A stretch of 64,000 nucleotides of DNA, taken from contig NZ_CP026681.1 in NCBI RefSeq assembly GCF_002949735.1, positions 1 to 64,000 on the forward strand, written 5' to 3'. A program made the position numbers and the translations under genes. The notes under the pieces were generated by a model. That model ran no database searches, was not told the origin of the DNA, and saw only the letters and a list, made by a program, of their open reading frames with translations. The DNA comes from Nostoc sp. 'Peltigera membranacea cyanobiont' N6. GTDB taxonomy: Bacteria > Cyanobacteriota > Cyanobacteriia > Cyanobacteriales > Nostocaceae. This document shows, in pieces, positions 36,158-44,895 of the stretch; position 1 is the stretch's first letter, and every line of letters starts with the position of its first letter.

Positions 36158-36416
36158 TTTTTCCTTGCTCAAATCGCAGTCCGTTACCTTCATACTGACG
36201 AGCCTTTTGCAGCATTTTCTCAGAAGCATCTATCCCTAAAGTCTCCTGTGCTGTTAGGGTGTCGTGCAGATATTTCGTTAATTTTTCGGTTCCACATCCT
36301 AAATCGAGAACTCGTAAGTTTTTTTGCCGATGTATCATATCTACCAAGTCGTAGAACGGACGACTTCTTTCGGACTCAAATCGTTCGTATAGTTCTGGAT
36401 TCCATTTATCTGGCAT
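36158..36416 (-). pseudogene. Truncated methyltransferase (trans-aconitate methyltransferase-like)
   Basis: From ATG 36416 the minus strand reads MPDKWNPELYERFESERSR, then VLDLGCGTEKLTKYL (SAM motif I) and GIDASEKMLQKAR (motif II), as in Tam-like methyltransferases. Homology stops near GLRFEQG at about 36165, where the start of rluE follows in another frame, so two thirds of the gene are gone. Motif I has GTEK where GTGE is usual. A deletion seems to have joined the remnant to rluE. Confidence 0.75.
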
Positions 36417-36534
36417 CTGTTGATAATTCCTCATTCGTAATTTAGAAAGTCGTATTTTTTGATGTAAACGACAAAAAACGATATTGTCAGAAATTGTAAG
36501 TTCAAATTTGCTTAAGATACACACCCAATGCCCT

Positions 36535-37584
36535 ATGACTAAATACTTTCGCTCCAACGTTGATGCAATGGCTAGCTACATTCCCGGTGAGCAGCCTCAA
36601 CGCGGTACACAGATCGTCAAACTTAACAGCAATGAGAACCCCTATCCCCCTTCCCCTGCGGCACTAGCTGTGCTAAAGAATATCGATGGCGAGTGGTTGC
36701 GACGATATCCAGAACCTTTTGGTGGGGAATTCCGGCAAGCTGCAAGTAAAGTTTTAGGAGTTCCTAGTGATTGGATCGTTGTCGGAAATGGTAGTGACGA
36801 ATTGTTGAGTCTGATCGTTCGAGCCTGTGTAGAACCTGGGAAGAAGGTAGTTTATCCGATGCCAACTTATGTCCTATATCGCACATTGGCAGAAATGCAA
36901 GCTGCGGAAATTGTTGAGATTCCCTACAGCGAGGACTACAGTTTACCTTTGGAAGAACTGGTTGCTGTCGATGGTTCTGTGACATTCATTGCATCGCCTA
37001 ATAGTCCATCGGGCCATCTGGTAACAACAAATGAACTACGAAAATTAGCCAGCCAGTTATCTGGAGTTTTAGTGATTGATGAAGCATACATAGATTTTAC
37101 CGAAGAAAATGCATTGGCTTTGGTAAAGGAATACGAAAATGTCATCATAATTCGCACTCTATCTAAGGGCTACTCGTTGGCTGGATTGCGCCTGGGGTTT
37201 GGGGTGGCAAATCCCAAACTGTTGCAGGGATTGTTTAAGGTGAAGGATAGCTATAACATTGATGCGATCGCTTGTGCAATTGGTACAGCTGCTATTACCG
37301 ATCAAGTTTATAAAAATGCTTGTGTGGCAAAGATTAAAGCATCACGGAACCAGTTGGCAACAGACTTAAAACAATTAGGTTTTCATGTTTGGGATTCCCA
37401 AACTAACTTTTTGCTGGTACAGCCTCCACAAAAAAAAGCGGAATATCTCTATCAAAAACTGAAGGAAGGGGGAATTTTAATCCGTTACTTCAAGCAGCCT
37501 GGACTAGATGATAAATTACGGATCGCTGTTGGTACTGATGAACAAAATCAGGCTTTAGTGAAAGCACTAAGTTCTTTATTTTGA
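36535..37584 (+). CDS. hisC: Histidinol-phosphate aminotransferase
   Basis: A PLP aminotransferase of 349 residues from ATG 36535 (MTKYFRSNVDAMASYIPGEQP). Fold type I motifs: LNSNENPYPPSP, SPNSPSG, VIDEAYIDF and the PLP lysine in RTLSKGYSLAGLRLGF. It transfers the amino group to imidazole-acetol phosphate in histidine synthesis. An in-frame ATG at 36484 would add 17 unlikely residues. The TGA stop touches the end of the IS605-type element. Confidence 0.93.
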   Translation: MTKYFRSNVDAMASYIPGEQPQRGTQIVKLNSNENPYPPSPAALAVLKNIDGEWLRRYPEPFGGEFRQAASKVLGVPSDWIVVGNGSDELLSLIVRACVEPGKKVVYPMPTYVLYRTLAEMQAAEIVEIPYSEDYSLPLEELVAVDGSVTFIASPNSPSGHLVTTNELRKLASQLSGVLVIDEAYIDFTEENALALVKEYENVIIIRTLSKGYSLAGLRLGFGVANPKLLQGLFKVKDSYNIDAIACAIGTAAITDQVYKNACVAKIKASRNQLATDLKQLGFHVWDSQTNFLLVQPPQKKAEYLYQKLKEGGILIRYFKQPGLDDKLRIAVGTDEQNQALVKALSSLF

Positions 37585-37585
37585 T

Positions 37586-37740
37586 ACTCCCCACCGCGTA
37601 GGCGGATGGGGATTCTTAAGCAATCCAGAAACGGATTCTCAAAGGTGCTATCAATGCACCCCTACTGATTCCACTTAGGTCTAGCCCAAGCTTCACCGCT
37701 ACTTTTCTTAGAATGTTAGATGCCCCATTAGCATCAGCAT
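37586..37740 (-). ncRNA. Candidate omega/reRNA at the tnpB 3' end
   Basis: TnpB nucleases are guided by an RNA copied from the 3' end of tnpB and the right end of the element. Here that would be the minus strand from inside tnpB to past the hairpin at 37589-37611, with the guide taken from flanking DNA, that is hisC. The placing follows known TnpB systems; length is approximate and there is no direct sequence proof. Confidence 0.35.
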
Positions 37741-38875
37741 TTATTTTTGTACCATTCGCCGAACGGTACAAACCACGCTTAACTCGCTTACCAGACTCTT
37801 GCCACCCTTCAGGTTTTGCGCCGAATGTAGGTAGCAAATCAGAATCTAAAAAGCTCGCCTTACTTGTGTAACTTTCTTCAGTTTCTTCAAATCTTAATCC
37901 ATACTGTTGGCAGAGTTGAGCAATTCTATCTTTCAATCTAGCAGTAGGAATTTGAACAAACTTTTGATTGGTCTTGCTGCCAAGATTTATATTTTGGCGC
38001 TGACCTTCATTCCACCCAAAAACGATTGTTCCTATTTTGTTTTCAAGGCAGTGATTTAATATCAGTCGAGCCGCCTTATTGACAGCATCTCTAACTTGTC
38101 TATTTCGTTTTTCCGTAATGAGAGCTAATTGCTTAGACCAAAAACCTTGTGGTTGATTCTCTTTAAGGACAGATACTCGTTTGTTATACCACTGATTCAA
38201 ACTCTTGAGATGCAATCCATCGACTATCAAAGATGTACCAACATTGCTTACACAGGTTAACCAGTTATTGAGTCCTGGGTCTATGCCAATGACTTTGTTA
38301 AAATCTACATCAGATTGAATGGTGGAAAGTTTGTAAACAAGCTCCAAATAGAATTCACCATTTCTAGGGAGAATTCGATACTCTCTAATTTGTTTGCGAT
38401 CGAGATTCGAGGGCATAGGCAAGTAAAATTCGGCTATTCCAAACCATGTCTTTACTTTGGTACCCAACGGGAAACGTAAGCCAAGTGGAGTCAGTTTTAT
38501 GGCTTGAGCCGGATAGGTTACTAAGCTTAATCCGCCATCTCGATATCCTGGAAGCTTAGGTTTTTGCGTTACAGTCCCGTTTTTTATCCCTTTGAGTAGT
38601 CCCACAAATGATTTGAATGACTCTGCTACACTCATTAAGCATTGTTGTGCTGCTTGAGAGTACATTGCGGCAAAATGAATATTGTTAGATAGCTGATTAT
38701 TTAAATCAAATTTGCTAGGGATTAGACCAGTTTTAAAGTAAAGTTGGCGGGCATAGTACGTTCCGCAATTAGAGAGTTTTGTTGCTTCACTACACAAAAA
38801 CTCTAAGATTACTTTTAGATCGTTATCAGGATTTAATAGTATTTGTTGGCAACCATATAGCATCAGTCGAATCAT
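37616..38875 (-). CDS. tnpB: TnpB RNA-guided nuclease-like protein (zinc-finger-less variant)
   Basis: 419 residues. RuvC pieces: GIDPGLNNWLTCVS (first Asp), IVFGWNEGQR (Glu) and NADANGASNILRK (last Asp). The CxxC...CxxC zinc finger usual between the last two is missing; in its place is SYTSKASFLDSDLLPTFG. This is a known-looking subgroup of IS200/IS605 OrfB. N-terminal helical and beta-barrel parts are complete. It is not needed for transposition but cuts donor sites in studied relatives. Confidence 0.9.
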   Translation of the reverse strand: MIRLMLYGCQQILLNPDNDLKVILEFLCSEATKLSNCGTYYARQLYFKTGLIPSKFDLNNQLSNNIHFAAMYSQAAQQCLMSVAESFKSFVGLLKGIKNGTVTQKPKLPGYRDGGLSLVTYPAQAIKLTPLGLRFPLGTKVKTWFGIAEFYLPMPSNLDRKQIREYRILPRNGEFYLELVYKLSTIQSDVDFNKVIGIDPGLNNWLTCVSNVGTSLIVDGLHLKSLNQWYNKRVSVLKENQPQGFWSKQLALITEKRNRQVRDAVNKAARLILNHCLENKIGTIVFGWNEGQRQNINLGSKTNQKFVQIPTARLKDRIAQLCQQYGLRFEETEESYTSKASFLDSDLLPTFGAKPEGWQESGKRVKRGLYRSANGTKINADANGASNILRKVAVKLGLDLSGISRGALIAPLRIRFWIA

Positions 38876-38926
38876 GTACTTGTGTTACTCTCAGTACTAT
38901 ACCATAGATTCTAGGGTTGACTCGAA

Positions 38927-39349
38927 GTGACTAGGAATAGTTTAAGGAAAGGAGCGCACGTAGTTTTTGATATTCATCTACACATGGTTTTTGTAACTAA
39001 GTTTCGTAGGTTAGTTTTTACAAAAGCCATGCTTGCAGACATGGAGCCTATTTTTGTGCGGGTATTGACTGCTAATCAGTGCATCCTTGAGGAATTTAAT
39101 GGAGAGCCTGACCACGTACATTTGCTTGTCAGCCTACATCCAGATAACAATATTTCTGATTTAATGGCTTCACTTAAATCAGCTTCTAGCAGGATTTTGA
39201 GACAACAATACAAATCAGAAATAGGTAAGTTTTACTGGGGTGAAAAAGTTAAACTATGGCATGACTCTAAATGTGTAGTTTCATGTGGTGGAGCGCCATT
39301 GGAAATAGTCAAAGATTACATTAAAGAGCAGTCAGGCGGAAAAGAATGA
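38927..39349 (+). CDS. tnpA: IS200/IS605 TnpA transposase (HUH/Y1)
   Basis: 140 residues from GTG 38927. The HUH motif is DHVHLLVSL and the catalytic Tyr is in IVKDYIKEQ; normal length and no stop. TnpA cuts and joins single strands at the hairpin ends. Divergent from tnpB. Confidence 0.92.
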   Translation: MTRNSLRKGAHVVFDIHLHMVFVTKFRRLVFTKAMLADMEPIFVRVLTANQCILEEFNGEPDHVHLLVSLHPDNNISDLMASLKSASSRILRQQYKSEIGKFYWGEKVKLWHDSKCVVSCGGAPLEIVKDYIKEQSGGKE

Positions 39350-39597
39350 TTGTCTACTGCGCTCCGCTCCGCAGACCGCAATAATCCCCACCGTACAGAC
39401 GGATGGGGTTTTCCGCGAATCCTGATAAATTTGATAATGCTCCTGTTACGTAGCAGGTATTTCAGGGCTGAAGATAAGGACTAAAGCTCTAAGCTATACA
39501 GGATAAGCACTACAAATTTTAAAGCTATTGAACAGTGAAGGTATTGGGAATCAATTAGTATTCCCCAGCAGAGCCAGGGAAGGAGAAAATATTAACA

Positions 39598-40206
39598 TTA
39601 ACTCGCTGCTAAATTGCCCCAACTTACATAAGGTAATTTTGCAGCTGTTGCCCGAACTTTGTCAGCATTGGCCACCAACTGACCGCAAGCGTCCCAAGTC
39701 CCAGAAATGAATGTGCTTCTAGTACCTTCACCGATCGCAATTGGGGCGGTGTAATCACCAATTTGCACTTGCAAGGTTTCCAGATTCACTTTCACACCTG
39801 CTTGGGGATTAGTTGCAACTAAATCTTGTAGTTGTTTAACAGTGACAGCATCGGCTGTCAGACAAGGTATGCCCATTGCCACACAGTTACCAAAAAAGAT
39901 TTCTGCGAAGCTTTCACCGATTAAAGCTTGGATTCCCCATTTTGCGATCGCTTGGGGTGCGTGTTCCCGTGATGAACCACAGCCAAAATTTCTATTGACT
40001 ATTAAAATATTCGCCCCTTGGTATTGGGGTTGGTCAAAGGGATGTTCGCCTTTAAGTGCTGTCCGGTCATCAATAAACACGCCTTCGCCTAACCCATCAA
40101 AGGTAACGGCTTTCAAATATCGCGCGGGAATGATGCGATCGGTATCTATATCATTGCCTACTAAGGGTATGCCGCGTCCTGAAACTGTTTTAACTTCACT
40201 CACCAT
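39598..40206 (-). CDS. leuD: 3-isopropylmalate dehydratase small subunit
   Basis: 202 residues with the swivel-domain signature NFGCGSSREHAP and GNDIDTDRIIPARYL. With LeuC it isomerises 2- to 3-isopropylmalate in leucine synthesis. Same strand as leuC, 149 bp downstream of it. The spacer 39426-39597 to the IS holds no gene. Confidence 0.96.
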   Translation of the reverse strand: MVSEVKTVSGRGIPLVGNDIDTDRIIPARYLKAVTFDGLGEGVFIDDRTALKGEHPFDQPQYQGANILIVNRNFGCGSSREHAPQAIAKWGIQALIGESFAEIFFGNCVAMGIPCLTADAVTVKQLQDLVATNPQAGVKVNLETLQVQIGDYTAPIAIGEGTRSTFISGTWDACGQLVANADKVRATAAKLPYVSWGNLAAS

Positions 40207-40246
40207 AATTTTATATCTATTCTTTCAATGACAGACTGTTGAAAAA

Positions 40247-40351
40247 GGGACTGGGGACTGGGGACTAGGGATTAGGGAAGATCGGGGGGTCGGGAATAGA
40301 TAAACTTTCAATTACCAATCCCCAATTCCCAGTCCCTAGTCCCCAGTCCCC
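40247..40351. repeat. Inverted pair of GGGGACT heptamer arrays in the leuC-leuD spacer
   Basis: GGGACTGGGGACTGGGGACT (40247-40279) faces CCAATTCCCAGTCCCTAGTC (40316-40351), so the mRNA between leuC and leuD can form a long GC-rich stem. Confidence 0.8.
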
Positions 40352-40355
40352 AAAA

Positions 40356-41759
40356 TTACAACAACTCACGCACATCAGAGACTTCGCCTTTAATAGCAGC
40401 AGTGGCGACCATCGCCGGACTCATTAACAATGTCCGGCCAGAAGAGGAACCTTGTCTTCCTTTAAAGTTGCGGTTAGAAGAAGAGGCACTGATTTGTCTT
40501 CCTTGTAATTTATCGGGGTTCATCGCCAAGCACATGGAACATCCCGGTTCACGCCATTCAAATCCGGCTTCTTGAAAGATTTTATCCAGTCCTTCAGCTT
40601 CTGCCTCTTCCTTCACTCTTTCAGAACCGGGGACAACGAAAGCTTTAATTCCCTCTGCAACGTGGCGACCTTTGGCGATTTTTGCAGCTTCCCGTAAATC
40701 ACTAATTCTGCCGTTGGTGCAACTACCAATAAAGCAGACATCTATTTTGGTACCTTTGATGGGTTGACCAGGATATAAATCCATGTATCGGTAAGCTTCT
40801 TCGGCAATAAATCGGTCTTCTTCCAGCAGTTCTTCCGGCTGAGGCACTGACTGGTTGATACCGATACCTTGACCAGGAGTAATCCCCCAAGTAACAGTAG
40901 GAGAAATTTCCGCAGCGTCAAATACAACTACATCATCATACTCGGCATCAACATCGCTCTTGATGGAATCCCACCAAGCCAATGCTTTATCCCAATCTGC
41001 ATCAATGGGTGCAAAATCTCTACCCTTGAGGTAATCATAGGTGACTCGATCGGGATTAATATAGCCGCATCTAGCACCCCCCTCGATAGCCATATTGCAG
41101 ACAGTCATCCTCTCTTCCATGTTCATTTGCTCAAATGTCGTACCTGCAAATTCGTAAGCATAGCCCACGCCGCCTTTTACGCCGAGGGTGCGGATGATAT
41201 GTAGGATGACATCTTTGGCATAAACTCCTGGGTTTAGACTGCCATTAACTTCAATTTTTTTTACTTTCAGTTTCGAGAGTGCAAGAGTTTGAGCAGCGAG
41301 AACATCCCGAACTTGACTAGTACCAATCCCAAATGCGATCGCACCAAATGCCCCATGACTGGAAGTATGGCTATCTCCACAAGCGATCGTCATTCCTGGT
41401 TGAGTCAGTCCCAGTTCTGGAGCGATCACATGAACGATACCCTGACTACCAGAACCAATATTATAAAAGGTAATGTTATTTTCTCGGCAATTTTGCTCAA
41501 GTGCTTGAATCATTTCCTCTGCCATACCATCAGCAAAGGGACGTGCCTGATTTTCTGTCGGCACAATATGATCGACTGTAGCAACGGTACGCTCTGGAAA
41601 TAGTACTTTTAGTCCCCTCTCGCGTAACATAGCAAAAGCCTGGGGACTGGTGACTTCATGAACTAAGTGAAGCCCGATAAATAGTTGCGTCAGCCCTGAG
41701 GGAAGTGTACCAACGGTGTGTAAGTCCCAAACTTTATCAAACAGGGTACCTTTGCTCAT
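40356..41759 (-). CDS. leuC: 3-isopropylmalate dehydratase large subunit
   Basis: 467 residues of the aconitase family. The [4Fe-4S] cysteines are in CFIGSCTNGR and EPGCSMC; the substrate-binding stretch ACGDSHTSSHGAFGAI is also present. Catalytic partner of LeuD. It is first in a leuC-leuD transcription unit. Confidence 0.97.
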   Translation of the reverse strand: MSKGTLFDKVWDLHTVGTLPSGLTQLFIGLHLVHEVTSPQAFAMLRERGLKVLFPERTVATVDHIVPTENQARPFADGMAEEMIQALEQNCRENNITFYNIGSGSQGIVHVIAPELGLTQPGMTIACGDSHTSSHGAFGAIAFGIGTSQVRDVLAAQTLALSKLKVKKIEVNGSLNPGVYAKDVILHIIRTLGVKGGVGYAYEFAGTTFEQMNMEERMTVCNMAIEGGARCGYINPDRVTYDYLKGRDFAPIDADWDKALAWWDSIKSDVDAEYDDVVVFDAAEISPTVTWGITPGQGIGINQSVPQPEELLEEDRFIAEEAYRYMDLYPGQPIKGTKIDVCFIGSCTNGRISDLREAAKIAKGRHVAEGIKAFVVPGSERVKEEAEAEGLDKIFQEAGFEWREPGCSMCLAMNPDKLQGRQISASSSNRNFKGRQGSSSGRTLLMSPAMVATAAIKGEVSDVRELL

Positions 41760-41994
41760 ACGTCAATCAATATTTAAAGAGTCCGGTCTTAAATAGTATC
41801 AAAAAAGAGTCTAAGTTTTTCCCCGCCCTTCATATTAGTTACATCTTTACACTCATATTTCTCTGTGCCCTCAGCCTCTCTGCGGTTTTATTCTTCCTTA
41901 ACAAACCGCAGAGGCGTTGAGAATTCCCAATATATCCCAAGCTTTTACCAATGCGACTAGCAAGAGCTTTTTCTGACTTGATACGAAAAGAACG

Positions 41995-42462
41995 TTAATA
42001 ACTTTTCATTGCCCGTTGAATGTCACGCTGATCTTCTCGTCGTTTCAGGTCTTCTCGCTTATCGTGGAGCTTTTTACCTTTGCCAAGGGCTATACTCACT
42101 TTTACCCAGCCGCGTTTGAGATACATTTTCAAAGGGATTAAAGTTAACCCTTGCTGTTCTACTTTGCCAATTAGCTTGCGGAGTTCTTGACGATGCAACA
42201 ACAGCTTGCGTGTCCGCCGTGGTTCGTGATTAAAATATTGTCCGCTGGCGTTATAAGGCGAGATATGAATATTGATCAGCCATGCTTCGCCATTGCGAAG
42301 TAAAGCATAGCCATCTTGGAGATTGACTTTACCTGCACGAATTGACTTCACCTCGGTTCCTGTCAACTCAATTCCGGCTTCGTAAGTTTCCAGAATTTCA
42401 TACAAATAACGGGCTTGACGGTTGTCAGCAATAACTTTGTAACCTTCGTTCTTGTCGCTCAT
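41995..42462 (-). CDS. smpB: SsrA-binding protein SmpB
   Basis: 155 residues, with GIELTGTEVKSIRAGKVNL, ARRTRKLLLHR-like EPRRTRKLLLHRQEL and the basic C-terminal tail KGKKLHDKREDLKRREDQRD that enters the ribosome. SmpB brings tmRNA to stalled ribosomes. The tmRNA gene is not in the window. Confidence 0.96.
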   Translation of the reverse strand: MSDKNEGYKVIADNRQARYLYEILETYEAGIELTGTEVKSIRAGKVNLQDGYALLRNGEAWLINIHISPYNASGQYFNHEPRRTRKLLLHRQELRKLIGKVEQQGLTLIPLKMYLKRGWVKVSIALGKGKKLHDKREDLKRREDQRDIQRAMKSY

Positions 42463-43111
42463 TGATAATTTTGTGCGCTTTAAATGTACCTAAAAAATTA
42501 TTTGGATTGTCTTGCGAATTATAGGGTATTCATTATAACCGCTATAAATATTGAACTGGATATCACTAATTTAGCTTTTCTAAGTTCATAATTAAGAGTT
42601 TTCTGGTAACTTTAAGCTACCAGATATGGATTAAATCTGAGGTTTACCCAGAATTTGGAGGATTTTGTCTCAAGTTTCCCAAAAAGTGAGTAAGTAAATC
42701 GGCGTAGATAATTAAAGGTTTGTAGTGTACCTTTGTGGGTATATTGCTATGAGATGCTACTCTTCTCTAGAAAATTATTTCAATTATGGTTATTTAACTT
42801 ATATTTTGGTAAATTACTGATAATATTAATAATAATTTATACTATAATAAGAATCTACTTTGCCTGATTAATGAGTTATTACAAATTAAAAAGCTCTCTA
42901 TGCCTCCTAAGCAGAGTGAGTCAAAGGCAGTTACACTCCGTTAACCTTCCTAAAGATTTAAGATTCTCTCTATAAATCAACCCTAAAGTCAGTCATTAGC
43001 TGGTAATCCTGTCATAGTATGAGACATAAGAACACTATTCTTACCAGTGTTCGCTGATGAAGCGCGTAGAAGCAAATTTCTGAGTAAAAAAATGCTAGGG
43101 GTGTATTGTCC
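42463..43111. other. AT-rich divergent spacer
   Basis: 649 bases between smpB (-) and a response regulator (+). No gene, tRNA or clear repeat array was seen. It must carry the promoters of both genes. Confidence 0.4.
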
Positions 43112-43795
43112 ATGCCCTTGACGATCCTTGTAGTGGATGATGATTTGGGCACTCGTCTGTCTGTTAGCGACTATCTTGAACTGTCTGGCTACTGTGTGAT
43201 CACGGCTAATGACGGTCAAGAGGCTTTGTTTATGGTGGATGAGTATAATCCTGATTTGATTGTCACGGATATTATAATGCCACAGATGAATGGCTACGAA
43301 CTGGTGCGTCGGGTGCGTCAACAACCAGTGTTTCGGTTATTGCCTGTAATTTTATTAACAGCCCGAACTAAGACCCAGGAAAGAATTTTGGGCTACCAAT
43401 CAGGGTGCGATTTATACTTACCCAAGCCTTTTGAACTGGAAGAATTAGCAGCAGCAATTCGCAATCTTTTGGAGCGATCGCAAATCATTCAATCGGAGTA
43501 TCGCTTTTCTCATAAAGAGAGTTTGGGCATTTCCGCCTCGACAAAAGCGGCGGATGCCCATAATTCTCTGTCTACTCAAATTCAGAAATCCCATCTGCAC
43601 TCATCCCTAACTCATAGAGAACAAGAAGTCTTAGAGTTATTGACTCATGGTCTGTCTAATGCCGATATGGGTCATCAGTTACACCTGAGTCCTCGTACAG
43701 TGGAAAAGTACGTTAGCAGTTTATTAAGAAAAACCTCAACCAGCAACCGAGCAGAATTAGTGCGTTTTGCCATGAAGCATGGTTTGGTGGAATAA
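43112..43795 (+). CDS. NarL/FixJ-type response regulator (Ycf29-like)
   Basis: 227 residues from ATG 43112 (a TTG two codons earlier is also possible). The receiver domain has ILVVDDD, the phosphorylated Asp in IVTDIIMP and Lys in LPKPFE. The C-terminal LuxR-type helix-turn-helix is LTHREQEVLELL...NADMGHQLHLSPRTVEKYV. The layout and length match the cyanobacterial and plastid Ycf29 regulator. No histidine kinase is adjacent. Confidence 0.88.
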   Translation: MPLTILVVDDDLGTRLSVSDYLELSGYCVITANDGQEALFMVDEYNPDLIVTDIIMPQMNGYELVRRVRQQPVFRLLPVILLTARTKTQERILGYQSGCDLYLPKPFELEELAAAIRNLLERSQIIQSEYRFSHKESLGISASTKAADAHNSLSTQIQKSHLHSSLTHREQEVLELLTHGLSNADMGHQLHLSPRTVEKYVSSLLRKTSTSNRAELVRFAMKHGLVE

Positions 43796-43821
43796 AAAAG
43801 TGAGGAGTTCGGAATTAAAAC

Positions 43822-44301
43822 TCATAACTCTTCACTTTTAATTTTTGTGAGCAGACCTTCACAAGCATCAATCAGTAAATCAATAACCTGATTAAATCCG
43901 TCTTGACCACCGTAATAAGGATCTGGAACTTCCTTTAGAGTGTGTCGAGAGCAAAACTCGCACATCAAACGCACTTTATGCTGATATTGCTGAGTGCGAT
44001 CGAGAGTTAGGATATTATCATAATTTTCTCGATCCATCGCCAAAATTAAATCAAAGTCTTGAAAGTCTGACTTTTGAAACTGGCGTGCTTGACCACGCAG
44101 TTTAATTCCCAACTTTGTAGCAGCCGCAGCACTCATGCGTCTGTCAGGTGGGCTACCAACGTGATAACTAGATGTACCAGCCGAATCACAGAGGATGCTT
44201 TCGCTCAAGTCAGCCTGCTCAATTAGATGATTCATAATGTTTTCTGCCGATGGCGATCGGCAGATGTTACCTAAGCAGACAAACAGCAACTTGTAAGGCA
44301 T
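43822..44301 (-). CDS. Low-molecular-weight protein tyrosine phosphatase
   Basis: 159 residues from ATG 44301 (MPYKLLFVCLGNICRSP). The P-loop CLGNICRS (Cys9, Arg15) and the general-acid motif VPDPYYGG are present. An open frame upstream runs through TTGGTCA repeats and is not part of the gene. Lies 3' of ybaB on the same strand. Confidence 0.93.
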   Translation of the reverse strand: MPYKLLFVCLGNICRSPSAENIMNHLIEQADLSESILCDSAGTSSYHVGSPPDRRMSAAAATKLGIKLRGQARQFQKSDFQDFDLILAMDRENYDNILTLDRTQQYQHKVRLMCEFCSRHTLKEVPDPYYGGQDGFNQVIDLLIDACEGLLTKIKSEEL

Positions 44302-44337
44302 AGATATTTTTTGTCCTTTGTCAATAGTCATTTGTCC

Positions 44338-44373
44338 TTTGACCAATGACCAATGACTAATGACCAATGACTA
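44338..44373. repeat. TTGGTCA heptamer array overlapping the ybaB stop codon
   Basis: On the minus strand the text reads TTTAGTCATTGGTCATTAGT and onwards; the TAG of the first TTAGTCA is the ybaB stop codon. Confidence 0.9.
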
Positions 44374-44718
44374 AAATCCAGGTAACTCCAACCCACTGGT
44401 TAATTCTTCCATGCGTTCCCGCATTGTTGCTGTGGACTTGTTGTAGGCTTCTTTCATTGCCACTGTCACGAGATCGGAAAGTACTTCTGCACCTTCCCCT
44501 AGAGCATCTGGAGAAATTTCTACCCGTTTGGGTTCTTGGTTCCCACTGACAATCACCTTCACCAGACCACCGCCAGATTCTCCTAGAATCTCCATTTGCT
44601 CCAATTCTTCTTGGAGTCGCTTTGCACCTTCTTGAACTTGCTGTGCTTTCTTAAAAGCTTCGGCCAGTTCCTTCATTTTTCCTAAGCCAAAGCCGAATCC
44701 TTGTCCTTTACCTGTCAT
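44371..44718 (-). CDS. YbaB/EbfC nucleoid-associated protein
   Basis: 115 residues with a Gly-rich start, GKMKELAEAFKKAQQVQ coiled coil and VKVIVSGNQEPKRVEISPDAL, typical of the YbaB/EbfC DNA-binding family. The stop codon is supplied by a heptamer repeat. Confidence 0.93.
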   Translation of the reverse strand: MTGKGQGFGFGLGKMKELAEAFKKAQQVQEGAKRLQEELEQMEILGESGGGLVKVIVSGNQEPKRVEISPDALGEGAEVLSDLVTVAMKEAYNKSTATMRERMEELTSGLELPGF

Positions 44719-44816
44719 AATTATTTGTACGCGTGTGCGTTGAATAACAAATCAAATTCAATTATAGATGCGGTAAGCAATTTGCCTCTTTTTTTACCAA
44801 TAATTAATGCATCAGG

Positions 44817-44843
44817 AATTGGGCATTGGGCATTGGGCATTGG
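44817..44843. repeat. GGGCATT heptamer array
   Basis: Three to four GGGCATT units; an opposing CCCCATT array (44878-44896) reaches the murB stop codon, so the two can pair partly. Confidence 0.8.
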
Positions 44844-44895
44844 TTATCAATTCTTCGTTACAGCATCATCTTTACTATTCCCCATTCCCCATTCC

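Larger units (their letters stand above)
37585..39425. mobile_element. IS605-type insertion sequence with divergent tnpA and tnpB
   Basis: tnpA (+) and tnpB (-) are divergent with a 51-bp gap. Both ends carry the same subterminal imperfect hairpin: CCCCACCG...CGGATGGGG at 37589-37611 and 39386-39408. This is the layout of IS605 elements, which move as single strands without target duplication. On the minus strand the tnpB-side hairpin is followed by AGTATCAA. The tnpB-side border is within a few bases of 37585 and the other is approximate. Both genes look intact, so it may be active. Confidence 0.85.
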
